This document shows positions 53,739-63,022 of a stretch of DNA of 64,000 nucleotides, one piece after another. Each line of letters opens with the position of its first letter. The stretch's first letter is position 1. The position numbers and the translations under genes were made by a program. The notes beneath the pieces are model-generated. The model was given only the letters and a program-made list of their open reading frames with translations. It was not told the origin of the DNA and searched no databases. The stretch comes from Virgisporangium aurantiacum (GTDB lineage: Bacteria; Actinomycetota; Actinomycetes; Mycobacteriales; Micromonosporaceae): NCBI RefSeq assembly GCF_016863635.1, contig NZ_BOPG01000044.1, positions 124,001-188,000 of the forward strand, written 5' to 3'.

Positions 53739-56700
53739 GGGCAGGCGGTTGACGCGGTACCTCCGCTCGCGCTCCTCCGCCTGCCAGTCGTCGGGCGCGC
53801 GGCGCTTCAGGGCGTCGCGCGCCACCTCGGCCAGCGGGTGGCCGAGGTCCTCGCAGAGCGCGATCGCCTCCCGCAACGCGGCCTCCGCCCGGCCGGGATC
53901 GCTGCCCATCGTCGCCGACGCCAACAGGTCGAGCGCGTACGCGCGGCGCAGCGGGTCGCCGGTCGACGTGGCCAGCCGCAACGCGGCCCGGGCGTGGCCG
54001 GCCGCCTCGGCCAGTTCCTCCCGCTGGAACGCCACCTCACCGAGCCCGTGGTGCAGGTAGGCCGCGGTGTGCTCGTCGCCGGTGATCCCGGCGAGCGCCA
54101 GCCCGCGCCGCAGGCCGTCGGCCGCCTCGGCGAACCGCCCGGTGTTGAAGAGCAGGTGCCCGAGGTTCAGCCAGAGCAACTGCCCGTAGCGCGGGTCGTC
54201 GCCGTAGCCGGCGATGTCCAGCGCCGCCCGCAGGTGGTTCTCGGCCGGTTCGAACCGGCCGGACACGTTGTACAACCCGCCGAGGTTGACGTGCACCGGC
54301 CCGATCACCATCGGGTCGCCGGTCTCCTCGGCCGCGTGCAGGGCCTGTTCGTAGCGGGCCTCCGCCGCGACGAAGTCGCCCTGCTGCTTGTGCGCGACGG
54401 CGAGCACGTTCGCCATCCGGCTCTCGCCCAGCCGGTCACCGTCGTGCCGGACGGCGTCGAGCACGTCGCGGCACAGCTCGATCCAGTCCGACCAGCGGCG
54501 GCGGCTCTGGTTGAAGGCGAACATGCTCGACGCCAACTGCCACGCCGGCCGGCTCCAGCCGTGCGCGACGCACGTGCGGGCCAGGGCGGCGATCGTCGCC
54601 CGCTCGGCCTGGAACCACGCCGTGGCTTCCGCCCGGTCGGCGAACACGTGCGGTTCGTCGGGCGGATGGACCAGGTCCGGTGGGAACGCGGCGGTGCGCG
54701 GGCTCAGCAGCGCGTACGCCGCATAGGCGCGATCGAGGTACGAGTCGACCAGCCGCCGCACCGCCGTGTGCCGCTCCGCCGCCGGGTCCTCCAGTTCGCT
54801 GCGCTGGCGCGCGTACTCGCGGATCAGGTCGTGCATCTCGTACCGGCCGCCGGTCTCGTTCAGGAGGTTCGCCGCGACCAGGTCGGCCAGCGGGCGGTGG
54901 ACGCTCGCACCCGGCGAAGCGCCCGGCAGAGCGCCCGCCGGAGAGCCCGCCAGCGCGCCCGCGGCCGGCCCCCGCAGGGACGGCACGCCGACGAGCCCGA
55001 ACAGCCGGAACAGACGGGCGGCGGCCGGCGCGAGCGGCCGGTAGGCCAGATCGAACGCGGCCCGTACGCCCGTGTCGACGTCGTCGATCTCCAGCTCCGC
55101 CAGGCGGTCGACGTCGAGGCCCTTGACGATCGTGCCCAGGCCGGCCGGATCGGCGGCCAGCCGGCAGCCGATGATCTGCAGCGCCAGCGGTAGTCGGCCG
55201 GCCAGCTCGGCCACCCGGGCCAGGTCGGCGCTCCGGCCGGCCACCCGGCCCGTGGTGCGCAGCATGTCGACGGCGTCGTCGAGGGTCAGCATGTCGAGGT
55301 CGATCCGGGTCGCCGAGTCGCGCACGACCAGGCTCTCCTGCCGGCTCCGGGAGATCACCACCACCACGCTGGCCGACGCGCCGGGCAGCAGCGGGCGCAC
55401 CTGGGTCGCCGTCCGCACGTTGTCCAGAATGATCAGGGTCCGTCGGTGGGCGAGCTCCGAGCGGTAGAGCGCCAGGCGTCGGTCCAGATCTGCGGGGACC
55501 GCGTGAGCGGACTGCCCGAACGACCACAGCAACAGGTCGACGGCCGTGTCCAGTGACATCGGCGGCTGTTCCCCGTACCCGTGCAGGTCGACGTACCGGC
55601 AGCCGTCCGGGAAGTTCCCGGCGACGTGGTGCGCCCAGTGCGCGGCGAGCGCCGTCTTGCCGCTGCCGCCCACGCCGGTGACCACCACCGTCGCCGGCCG
55701 GCCGGCGGCCGCGATCCGGTCCAGCGCCGCGAGTTCGGGCCGGCGCCCCACGAAGTCGGCGACGTCGGCCGGCAGCGGTGCCTCCGTGACCGGCCGCGGC
55801 TGCGGAGCCGGCGGCGCCGCCGGTGCCCGCAGGATCCGGTCGTGCGCGGCGACGAGCTCCGTACCCGGCGGGATGCCCAGTTCCATCGCGAGCCGGTCGC
55901 GCACCGTCTCGAACAGCAGCAGCGCGGCGGCCCGCTGTCCCGATGCGGCCAGGCACGTCATCAGCCGGGCGTGCAGGCGCTCGTCGAGCGGCTCCGCGGC
56001 CACCAGGTCGCGCAGCACCGGCACCACCCGGTCGGCACACCCGACGTCGATGGCGAGGTCGGCGAACTCGAGCGTCGCCGCGATCCGGCGCTGGCCGGCC
56101 GCGACGGCGGCGGGATGGTGCCGCACGCGCGGCTCCACGTCGGCGACCGCGGCACCGCGCCAGGACGCCAGCGCGTCGGCCCAGGCGGCGAGCGCCGCCG
56201 TGGAGTCGCCGCGGGCCGCGGCCGCGCGGGCGGTCGCGCAGCCGGCTTCGAACGCGAGCAGGTCCAGCGCCCGCGGATCGGGCGGGTGCAGCGCGTACCC
56301 GCCGGCGGAGGTGACCAGGATGCGCGCCGGCTCCCACCGCCCGCGCCGCGGCTCCAGCAGGTCGCGGAGCCGCACGATGTAGCCCTGCACCAGGTTCAGG
56401 CAGGTGCGCGGGGGCCGGTCGCCCCAGAGGACGTCGACCAGTTCGGCCTGCGACACGACCTCACCGGGACGCAGCGCCAGCAGGCCGAGCAGGTTGCGCA
56501 GCATCGGCGCGCGGAGCTCGACGGGCCGGCCGGCCAGCTCCACGCGCAGCGGGCCGAGCACACCGATGTGCAGGTCCGCGGTGCGGGCCGGGCCTGCCGC
56601 CGGGTCGAGCGCGGCGGTGACCCGGCGGACCGTCTCCGGCCGCGACCGGCCGGCGGTGCCGCGTTCCAGGTTGCGGACCGCTCGCACGCTGAGCCCGGCC

Positions 56701-56798
56701 CGCTCGGCCAGCTCCTGCTGCGTGAGACCGGCAGCCGTCCGCCGGTCGCGGAGCCGTTGCCCCTCGCGCACGTCGCGTTCAGACCCGTTCAGCGCCAT
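53736..56798 (-). CDS. XRE-HTH plus SARP (BTAD)-NB-ARC-TPR regulator
   Basis: A 1020-residue regulator with an unusual extra N-terminal domain: an XRE-type helix-turn-helix (RDRRTAAGLTQQELAERAGL, SVRAVRNLERGTAG; about residues 17-60), then a SARP OmpR-type winged helix (about 77-170), a BTAD all-helical domain (about 175-325), an NB-ARC ATPase (Walker A TGVGGSGKTAL, Walker B TLIILDNV; about 350-690) and C-terminal TPR repeats. AfsR/SARP-type proteins activate secondary-metabolite genes in an ATP-dependent way. No biosynthetic genes are next to it. It abuts an ABC exporter remnant. Confidence 0.93.
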   Translation of the reverse strand: MALNGSERDVREGQRLRDRRTAAGLTQQELAERAGLSVRAVRNLERGTAGRSRPETVRRVTAALDPAAGPARTADLHIGVLGPLRVELAGRPVELRAPMLRNLLGLLALRPGEVVSQAELVDVLWGDRPPRTCLNLVQGYIVRLRDLLEPRRGRWEPARILVTSAGGYALHPPDPRALDLLAFEAGCATARAAAARGDSTAALAAWADALASWRGAAVADVEPRVRHHPAAVAAGQRRIAATLEFADLAIDVGCADRVVPVLRDLVAAEPLDERLHARLMTCLAASGQRAAALLLFETVRDRLAMELGIPPGTELVAAHDRILRAPAAPPAPQPRPVTEAPLPADVADFVGRRPELAALDRIAAAGRPATVVVTGVGGSGKTALAAHWAHHVAGNFPDGCRYVDLHGYGEQPPMSLDTAVDLLLWSFGQSAHAVPADLDRRLALYRSELAHRRTLIILDNVRTATQVRPLLPGASASVVVVISRSRQESLVVRDSATRIDLDMLTLDDAVDMLRTTGRVAGRSADLARVAELAGRLPLALQIIGCRLAADPAGLGTIVKGLDVDRLAELEIDDVDTGVRAAFDLAYRPLAPAAARLFRLFGLVGVPSLRGPAAGALAGSPAGALPGASPGASVHRPLADLVAANLLNETGGRYEMHDLIREYARQRSELEDPAAERHTAVRRLVDSYLDRAYAAYALLSPRTAAFPPDLVHPPDEPHVFADRAEATAWFQAERATIAALARTCVAHGWSRPAWQLASSMFAFNQSRRRWSDWIELCRDVLDAVRHDGDRLGESRMANVLAVAHKQQGDFVAAEARYEQALHAAEETGDPMVIGPVHVNLGGLYNVSGRFEPAENHLRAALDIAGYGDDPRYGQLLWLNLGHLLFNTGRFAEAADGLRRGLALAGITGDEHTAAYLHHGLGEVAFQREELAEAAGHARAALRLATSTGDPLRRAYALDLLASATMGSDPGRAEAALREAIALCEDLGHPLAEVARDALKRRAPDDWQAEERERRYRVNRLP

Positions 56799-57030
56799 CG
56801 ACTCCCGTCCCCCGGACGCACCGTCACCGGCATTGTGCCGCTACGCGCCGCCGCGGAGGTGCCGTCCCGGCGGCAGTTCCGCCGGTATTCACCGGCATCA
56901 TCGCAGCGTGCCGCGATGAGCGGGGCCGGGCCCGCCGGAACGCGACGGTCCAGTTGCGGTCAAGTCCGTTACAGGGAGCCATCGCTAGGGTCCCTGTCAT
57001 CAACCCACGTTCACGGGGGACGTAGGAGGG

Positions 57031-57246
57031 GTGACGATCGACGCAACCGTCGCAGCGGACCGCCAGTTCCGGGTCCTCGGACCGCTGGAGGTCCGCTGCG
57101 ACGGTGCGACGCTGGCAATCGGGCCGCCGAAACAGCGCGCTGCTCGCCGTGCCGCTGAGCGCGTCCGGCTGGTGACCGCGGTCGGCGAGACCTCGTACTC
57201 GGGGCGGCGGTTGGAACGGCTATTCGCCGCCGAGTTCCTCCCCTGA
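57031..57246 (+). pseudogene. degenerate SARP N-terminal remnant
   Basis: From GTG 57031, with GGAGG upstream, the text ADRQFRVLGPLEVRCDGATL followed by AIGPPKQR is the start of a SARP winged-helix domain. Right after this the expected ALLAVPLSA continuation is found in the next frame (57139-57165), a one-base frameshift. The remainder to the stop at 57246 has no SARP character. The gene keeps its ribosome site and first ~37 codons but little else. Its end overlaps the convergent SARP gene at 57220. Confidence 0.75.
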
Positions 57247-60177
57247 CGCGCGGCACCGGTCGAGCCCGGCCAGCGCCCGGGCGCGCTCATCGGCGTCACC
57301 CCGATCTCCGACGATCGCGAGCGCCCGCCCGAACCGGCGCTGCGCGGCGCGGTGCCGCCCGGCCAGCGCGAACGCCTCGCCGAGGCCGTTGAACGCCATC
57401 GCCTCGACCTCCGGGTTGGCGGCCCGGCGGCCGATGCCGACGGCCCGCCGCCCGGCCCGGACCGCCGCCGGGTACCGGCCCAGTTCGGCGTAGCTGACGC
57501 ACAGGGTGCCGAGGACGATGGCCTCGCCGGTGCGGCTGCCGTCGGCGCGGTGCAGGTGCAGCGCCCGCTCGGAGTGCTCGACGGCCTCGGTGTGGCGCCC
57601 GACCCGGGCGTAGATGCGGCCCAGGTTGGTCTGCAGCGCGGCCTCCCCCGGTCCGCCGATCGTCTGCTGGACCCGCACCGCGTGCAGCGCCTGCGGAATC
57701 GCCTCGTCGTCGCGGCCGAGCAGGTGCAGCACGATCGACAGGTTGCTGGCCGTGGCGGCGACGCGGGCCGGATCGCCGTCGGGGCCGAGGAGGTCGAGCG
57801 CGGTGCGGTACAGCTCGACGGCCTCGGCGTACCGGCCGGCCCGCCGGTGCGCGGTGCCGAGGTGGTTCAGCGCGACGGCCCCGCCGTGGTCGTCACCGCA
57901 CAGCTCGTGCAGCGCGATCGCCTGCCGCAGCAGGTCGGACTCGGTGTCGAGCTGCAGCGCGGTGCCGTAGGCGTGGCCGAGTTCGCTCAGCGTGTGGGCG
58001 AGTTCGGACAGGTCGCCGGCCTCCCGCGCGGCGGTCTCCGCCACCCGCAGCACGGCGATCCGGTCGGTCACCGGCGCCCGCCGCACGAAGTAGACCCGCA
58101 GCAGGTGCGCCAGCCCGATCGCGTGCGCGTACTTCCCCCGGTCGGTGGCCATCCGGATCACCGCGAGCAGGTTGGCGTTCTCGTCGTCGAGCCAGTCGAG
58201 CGCCTGTTCCTGGGTCTCGCACTGCGGCACCGGCGTCTTGGTCGGCGGAACGCGGATGGCGACGGGCAACCGGTACCGGAACATCGGCCGGGTGACCTCC
58301 TCGGTCGCGCCGACGTACCAGTCGAGCAGGTCGGTGACGGCGCCGTCGGCGGCGTCGGCGGACTCGGCGCGCCGGCAGGTCCGCTGGGCGAACGCCCGCA
58401 GCAGGTCGTGCAGGTGGTACCGGTCGGGCACCGACTGCCCGACCAGGTGCAGGTCGAGCAGTTCGGCCAGCGCGTCCTCGGCCTGGGGCGGGTCGAGGCC
58501 GGTGAGGGCCGCGACGGACGCGGCGGTGACGTCGACGCCGGGATGCAGCCCGAGCCGGCGGAACACCAGCCGGATCCGGTCCGGCAGGCTGTCGTACGCG
58601 TGCTGGAACACCGCCTCGACGGCGCGGCTGCCCGCCGTCAACTCGTCCAGTTCGACCCCGGACGCGGCCGCGAGCCGATCGACCAGGCCGGCCACCGACC
58701 ACGCCGGCCGCATCCGCAGCCGGTGGGCCGCGACCGTCACCGCGAGCGGCAGGTGGCCGCACCGCGCCACCAGGTCGGCGACGGCCGTCCGCTCGGCCAC
58801 CGACCGGTCCGCTCCGATCACCGCTTCGACCAGGCTCGCCGCTTCGCCGGGCGTGAACATCGACAGGTTGAGGTGCAGGGCGCCGTCGACGGCCAGCGCC
58901 CGCCGGCTGGTCACGATCACCAGGCCCGCGGCGCCGGCCGCCAGCAACGGCGCGATCTGCCGCTCGTCGGCCGCGCTGTCGAGAATCATGAGGACCTCGC
59001 GCCCGGCGAGGCGGTCGCGCAGCAGCGTCGCCCGCGCGTCAAGATCCGGGGGGACGAGCTGAGGGGCGACGCCCAGCAACCGGAGCAGGTTCGACAGCGC
59101 GGTCTCGGGCGCCACGGTGCCGGCCGCGTCGATTCCGGCCAGGTCGATGTACAGCTGGCCGCCGCCGTAGCGGCCCTCCGCCACCAGTTGGTGGGCCGCC
59201 CGTAACGCGAGCCGGGTCTTGCCCACCCCGGCCATCCCGGCGACGACGACGATCCGCGCGGCCGTGCTGTTCTGATGGCTCCGGCCCAGGTCGAGGATCG
59301 CGGCGAGGTCCGGCCCGCGGCCGACGAAGTCGGCGAGGTCCGGCGGAAGCTGGCGGTAGGCCGTGGTGCCGCCGGTGGTGATCCCGGCGGCGGGCCGGGC
59401 CTTACCGTCACCGGCGACCAGGATCTGCCGGTGCAGCCGCCGGATCGGCGCCGACGGCTCGATGCCGAGCTCGTCGACCAGTCGATCGCGCAGACTCCGG
59501 TAGACGGCGAGCGCCTCGCCGACCCGCGAGGTGCGCGCCAGCACCGTCATCAGCTGGCCGTGGAACCGCTCGCGCAGCGGATGTTCCCGGGTGAGCCGGG
59601 CCAGTTCGGCCGACAGCCCGTCGACGCTGCCGGCCGCGAGCCGCGCGTCGACCAGGTCTTCGACGGCCGTCCACCGCTCCTCCTCGACGCCCGCGACCAC
59701 GGCCTGCGCGCCCGGGTAGTCGAACCCGCCGAACGCCGGCCCGTGCCACCGGGCCACCGCCGACTCCCACCGGTGGTGGTCGCCGGTCGCCTGCGCCTCG
59801 GCCACCTCGCGCCGGAACACCGCCAGGTCGAGGGCGCCGTCCGGGACCCGCAGCAGATACCCCGGCGCCACCGTGACGATCGGCGCGGCGGCCCGGGATT
59901 CCCTACCGGCCAGCCGTCGCCGCAGGTCGCTGACGACCCCCTGCAACTGCACCCGGTACGACCGCGGTGGCGACCCGCCCCAGAGCAGGTCGGCGAGCGT
60001 GTCGGCCGGGACGATCTGACCGGCGTGGACGAGCAGGAGCGTGAGGACGGCGCGACGCTGCGGCCCACCGAGGTCGACCGGTGCGCCGTCGCGCAGGACC
60101 GTCACGGGTCCGAGCACCCGAAACTCGAGCAGCCGATCAGACGACGCGTCGATGAACGTCCACCCCCGGTTCGTCAT
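57220..60177 (-). CDS. SARP (BTAD)-NB-ARC-TPR regulator (AfsR-like)
   Basis: A 985-residue AfsR-type regulator: OmpR-like SARP winged helix (about 18-110, LEFRVLGPVTVLRDGAPVDL), BTAD helical domain (about 115-265), NB-ARC ATPase (Walker A AGMAGVGKTRL, Walker B VLMILDSAAD; about 290-590) and a long TPR array (about 690-970, with repeats such as ALNHLGTAHRRAGRYAEAVE). It lacks the N-terminal XRE domain of its neighbour at 53736. Such proteins activate secondary metabolism or morphological genes; the target is unknown. It is separated from the other SARP gene by a SARP remnant. Confidence 0.93.
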   Translation of the reverse strand: MTNRGWTFIDASSDRLLEFRVLGPVTVLRDGAPVDLGGPQRRAVLTLLLVHAGQIVPADTLADLLWGGSPPRSYRVQLQGVVSDLRRRLAGRESRAAAPIVTVAPGYLLRVPDGALDLAVFRREVAEAQATGDHHRWESAVARWHGPAFGGFDYPGAQAVVAGVEEERWTAVEDLVDARLAAGSVDGLSAELARLTREHPLRERFHGQLMTVLARTSRVGEALAVYRSLRDRLVDELGIEPSAPIRRLHRQILVAGDGKARPAAGITTGGTTAYRQLPPDLADFVGRGPDLAAILDLGRSHQNSTAARIVVVAGMAGVGKTRLALRAAHQLVAEGRYGGGQLYIDLAGIDAAGTVAPETALSNLLRLLGVAPQLVPPDLDARATLLRDRLAGREVLMILDSAADERQIAPLLAAGAAGLVIVTSRRALAVDGALHLNLSMFTPGEAASLVEAVIGADRSVAERTAVADLVARCGHLPLAVTVAAHRLRMRPAWSVAGLVDRLAAASGVELDELTAGSRAVEAVFQHAYDSLPDRIRLVFRRLGLHPGVDVTAASVAALTGLDPPQAEDALAELLDLHLVGQSVPDRYHLHDLLRAFAQRTCRRAESADAADGAVTDLLDWYVGATEEVTRPMFRYRLPVAIRVPPTKTPVPQCETQEQALDWLDDENANLLAVIRMATDRGKYAHAIGLAHLLRVYFVRRAPVTDRIAVLRVAETAAREAGDLSELAHTLSELGHAYGTALQLDTESDLLRQAIALHELCGDDHGGAVALNHLGTAHRRAGRYAEAVELYRTALDLLGPDGDPARVAATASNLSIVLHLLGRDDEAIPQALHAVRVQQTIGGPGEAALQTNLGRIYARVGRHTEAVEHSERALHLHRADGSRTGEAIVLGTLCVSYAELGRYPAAVRAGRRAVGIGRRAANPEVEAMAFNGLGEAFALAGRHRAAQRRFGRALAIVGDRGDADERARALAGLDRCRASGEELGGE

Positions 60178-60349
60178 CGTTCGACGGGTTCAATCTAGCG
60201 ATTCCCCGCACGTCCCATTGATCCGCCCCGTTATCGAACCGTGATCTGCGGACAGCTACCCGCGAGTAACGACGATCCGGTACCGTGCCGTACCACATCG
60301 AGCGGAGCCAATCCGCCAAGGCCCGCTCGGGTATCACCCGGGAGGCCCC

Positions 60350-61651
60350 ATGTTCCGGCTCACCCACCTACTCCTCGCCCTCACCGTCGGCACCGCCACC
60401 GCCGTCGCCACCCTCGGCGTCGCGGAACCCGCCGCCGCGGCCACCGTCCCCGCCTTCTACACCCCGCCGGCCACGCTGCCCGCCGCCAACGGCGCGCTGG
60501 TCCGGACCGAACCGCTGCCGCTCGCCCTCAGCCTGCCCGGAATCACCGGGCCGCTCCCCGGCCGGGCGACCCGCATCATGTACCGCACCACCGATTCCAC
60601 CGGTGCGGCCGTCGCCGTGACCGGTGCCTACATCGAACCCGCCGCGCCGTGGTGGGGTGGCGGCGCGCGGCCGTTGGTCGCGCTCGCACCCGGGACGCTC
60701 GGACAGGGCGACCAGTGTTCGGCGTCGCTCGGGCTGCAGTACCCGATCGTGATCACGCCCGACACGGTGTCGGTCGGGTACGAGATCCTGGCCATCTACA
60801 AGCTCTTGCTGCGCGGGGTCGCGGTGGTCGTCACCGATTATGTCGGCCTCGGGACGCCGAACCTGCTGCACACCTACGTGAACCGCGTCGACGGTGGGCA
60901 CGCCGTGCTCGACGCCGTGCGGGCCGCCCGGTCGCTGCCGAACACGTCGCTCACCGCCCGGTCAGCCGTCGGACTGTACGGCTACAGCCAGGGTGGTGGC
61001 GCGACCGCGGCGGCGGCCGAGCTACAACCGTCGTACGCGCCCGACGTCCGGTTGGCCGGTACGTACGCCGGTGCGCCGCCGGCGAACCTCGCCGACGTGG
61101 CCGACGCCATCGACGGCAGCGACCTCGCCGGCGCGTTGGGCTGGTCGGTGAACGGCTTCCTCCAGTCCGAACCCGCGCTGCGACCGGTGCTCGACCGGCA
61201 CCTCAACGCCGCCGGCCGGGCCGCGCTCGCCGACCTCTCGACGATGTGCGTCGGCGACGCCCTCTTCGCGTACGGCTCTGCCCGCAGCACCGCGTGGACC
61301 ACCAGCGGGCGGTCGCTGGGCGACATCGCCCGGTCCGAACCGGTCGTCCAGGCCGTCTTCACGAAACAACGCATCGGGACGCTCAAGCCGGCCGGCCCGG
61401 TGCGGCTCGCGACCGGGATCACCGACAACCTCGTGCCGCACCGGCAGGCGCGCACCCTGGCCGTCGACTGGTGCCGGCTGGGCGGCGACGTCAGCTACGT
61501 GGCGGTGGTGCTCCCCGAACTGGGTCGCGCGTTGCTCAACCACTTCGCGCCCCTGCTCGCCGACCAGGACGCCGCGATCGGCTGGCTCACCGACCGGTTG
61601 GCCGGCTGGTTCACCGTGTCGAACTGCTGGACGATGCCGCTCCAGCCGTGA
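60350..61651 (+). CDS. secreted lipase (secretory lipase family)
   Basis: A 433-residue exported alpha/beta hydrolase. Signal peptide about 1-34 (EPAAAA). The nucleophile elbow is GYSQGGG with Ser213, preceded by the oxyanion-side PLVALAPGTLGQGDQCSASL and VVVTDYVGLGTPN. These are features of the secretory lipase (LIP) family shared by Candida and actinobacteria, which hydrolyses triacylglycerol or other esters. The catalytic Asp is probably in GITDNLVPHRQA and the His near LLNHFAP. The ATG has GGGAGG upstream. It stands alone between divergent and convergent neighbours. Confidence 0.9.
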   Translation: MFRLTHLLLALTVGTATAVATLGVAEPAAAATVPAFYTPPATLPAANGALVRTEPLPLALSLPGITGPLPGRATRIMYRTTDSTGAAVAVTGAYIEPAAPWWGGGARPLVALAPGTLGQGDQCSASLGLQYPIVITPDTVSVGYEILAIYKLLLRGVAVVVTDYVGLGTPNLLHTYVNRVDGGHAVLDAVRAARSLPNTSLTARSAVGLYGYSQGGGATAAAAELQPSYAPDVRLAGTYAGAPPANLADVADAIDGSDLAGALGWSVNGFLQSEPALRPVLDRHLNAAGRAALADLSTMCVGDALFAYGSARSTAWTTSGRSLGDIARSEPVVQAVFTKQRIGTLKPAGPVRLATGITDNLVPHRQARTLAVDWCRLGGDVSYVAVVLPELGRALLNHFAPLLADQDAAIGWLTDRLAGWFTVSNCWTMPLQP

Positions 61652-61672
61652 TCCGGGCGGATTCCCCGGGCC

Positions 61673-62599
61673 CTACGACGCGCTGGGGCTCGGGGGGCCG
61701 CTTCCGCCCGGTTCCGGGCTCTGGGTGACGGGTCCGCTCGGCTCCGGGGTGCCGCTGGCGTCGGTCTCCGGGATGCAGCCCCGCTGCTCCCGGTAGACCG
61801 GCCCCGTCTGCGTCCCGCAGCCCATCGGCACCCCGATCGGGACCGCGTCGCCGCGCCGGTTGTACACGCGGACGTTCGTGATCGACTGCCCGTTCTCCGT
61901 GTAGACGTACACCTCGTTCGGGTCCTCGTAGCCGATGTTCCCGGACGGCGGGTAGCTCGGGCTCGGCGCGTAGTTGTCGTGGCCGCCGCTGACCCACGCG
62001 AGGCCGAACGCGGCGGCGAGCACCGCCGCCGCGCCGACGGCCAACCACAGCGGCCTGGCCCGGCGGGTCATGTGCAGCGGACGCCGACCGATCCGGATCG
62101 ACAACCCGACGAGCACCACCACGAGCGCCCACCCGAGCAGCCCCGCGCTGCTGTCCTGCGGAAAGAGGTCGTACCCGTCGGCGAGGAAGTACAGGAGAAC
62201 CATCGCGACCACGTAACCGCGGAACACCCACCAGGCGGGCCGGAGCTGCACCAGGAAGTCGCCGAGCCGGTCGTAGCCGATCAGCCGGCCCACCGTCTCG
62301 TCGAACGTGCGGGCGTGCGGCCGGAGGGCCGCGATCGTGGCGGCGACCCGTCGCGGGCTTCGCTCGCTCTTCCCGACGTCGACGCCGGTGGCCGCCCGCA
62401 ACTCGGCGGCGTAGGAGGCCGGTGGCCCGAGCCGGTCGTCGAGCGAGGCCCGGTCGTCGGCGGCGATCTCCGCCAGGTGGTCGGGCAGGTCTTCGAGCAG
62501 TTCCTGCCGCACCGCGTCGGGCAGGTCGGCGAGCGCCGCCGACACGCCGGCGATGTAGCGGTCGATCTCGGTGACGCGGGACGGGGCGGTGCTGTTCAT
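61673..62599 (-). CDS. HAAS-type membrane protein paired with PadR
   Basis: A 308-residue membrane protein. The N-terminal ~60 residues (RYIAGVSAALADLPDAVRQE, LLEDLPDHLAEIAADD) form the HAAS-type helical domain usually encoded next to PadR regulators (DUF1700-like). Four hydrophobic helices follow (about 125-215), then a Pro/Ser-rich extracellular tail with DPNEVYVYTENGQSITNVRV. The ATG at 62599 overlaps the PadR stop (ATGA), so the proteins are made together. It is a putative PadR-controlled sensor or partner; activity is unknown. Confidence 0.82.
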   Translation of the reverse strand: MNSTAPSRVTEIDRYIAGVSAALADLPDAVRQELLEDLPDHLAEIAADDRASLDDRLGPPASYAAELRAATGVDVGKSERSPRRVAATIAALRPHARTFDETVGRLIGYDRLGDFLVQLRPAWWVFRGYVVAMVLLYFLADGYDLFPQDSSAGLLGWALVVVLVGLSIRIGRRPLHMTRRARPLWLAVGAAAVLAAAFGLAWVSGGHDNYAPSPSYPPSGNIGYEDPNEVYVYTENGQSITNVRVYNRRGDAVPIGVPMGCGTQTGPVYREQRGCIPETDASGTPEPSGPVTQSPEPGGSGPPSPSAS

Positions 62600-62928
62600 G
62601 CGGTGATCCCCCGCTCGTCGAGGAGTTGGTCCATGGTGGACACGAAGCCCCGCCACACCTTGCTCGACCGGTCGAGATGCACCCGACCGGCGGCGTTGAG
62701 GGCGTAATACTTGCGGTGCGGTCCTTCGTCGCTCGGCACGACGTACGTGGTGAGGTAGCCGGCCTGGAACAGGCGGCGCAGCGTCCCGTAGACCGAGGCG
62801 TCGCCGACGTCTTCGAGCCCGGCCGTACGCAGGCGACGGAGAATGTCGTACCCGTACCCGTCGTCATGCCGCAACGCGGCGAGCACCGCCAGGTCGAGCA
62901 CGCCCTTCAACAGCTGGGTGGCGTCCAC
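62596..62928 (-). CDS. PadR-family regulator, probably leaderless mRNA
   Basis: A 110-residue winged-helix PadR regulator: QLLKGVLDLAVLAALRHDDG, YGYDILRRLRTAGLED, ASVYGTLRRLFQAGYLTTYV and KYYALNAAGRVHLDRSSKVW. The family start is usually MDATQLLKG; the GTG at 62928 gives this and lies exactly seven bases after a -10 hexamer, so I prefer it to the ATG three codons earlier (62937). It is coupled by ATGA to the HAAS-type membrane protein gene. PadR proteins repress genes for small-molecule stress or transport; the adjacent ABC-2 permease is a possible target. Confidence 0.9.
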   Translation of the reverse strand: MDATQLLKGVLDLAVLAALRHDDGYGYDILRRLRTAGLEDVGDASVYGTLRRLFQAGYLTTYVVPSDEGPHRKYYALNAAGRVHLDRSSKVWRGFVSTMDQLLDERGITA

Positions 62929-62935
62929 GCATTGC

Positions 62936-62965
62936 ACACTAGCCCGCTATCCGAAGTACCGTCAA
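62936..62965 (-). promoter_or_regulatory. leaderless promoter of padR-type gene
   Basis: On the minus strand TTGACG (62965-62960), an 18-base spacer and TAGTGT (62941-62936) form a promoter; seven bases later is the GTG at 62928. Confidence 0.62.
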
Positions 62966-63022
62966 CGGCGCAATTGCCGTCGCTGACCTGTCTCTCGACC
63001 GGGCCTGCGAACCCGTGCGGGA

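Noticed and set aside
53736-60177. Secondary-metabolite biosynthetic cluster next to the SARP genes
   Set aside because: No polyketide synthase, NRPS, terpene or RiPP genes are in the window; only regulators and an exporter fragment remain.
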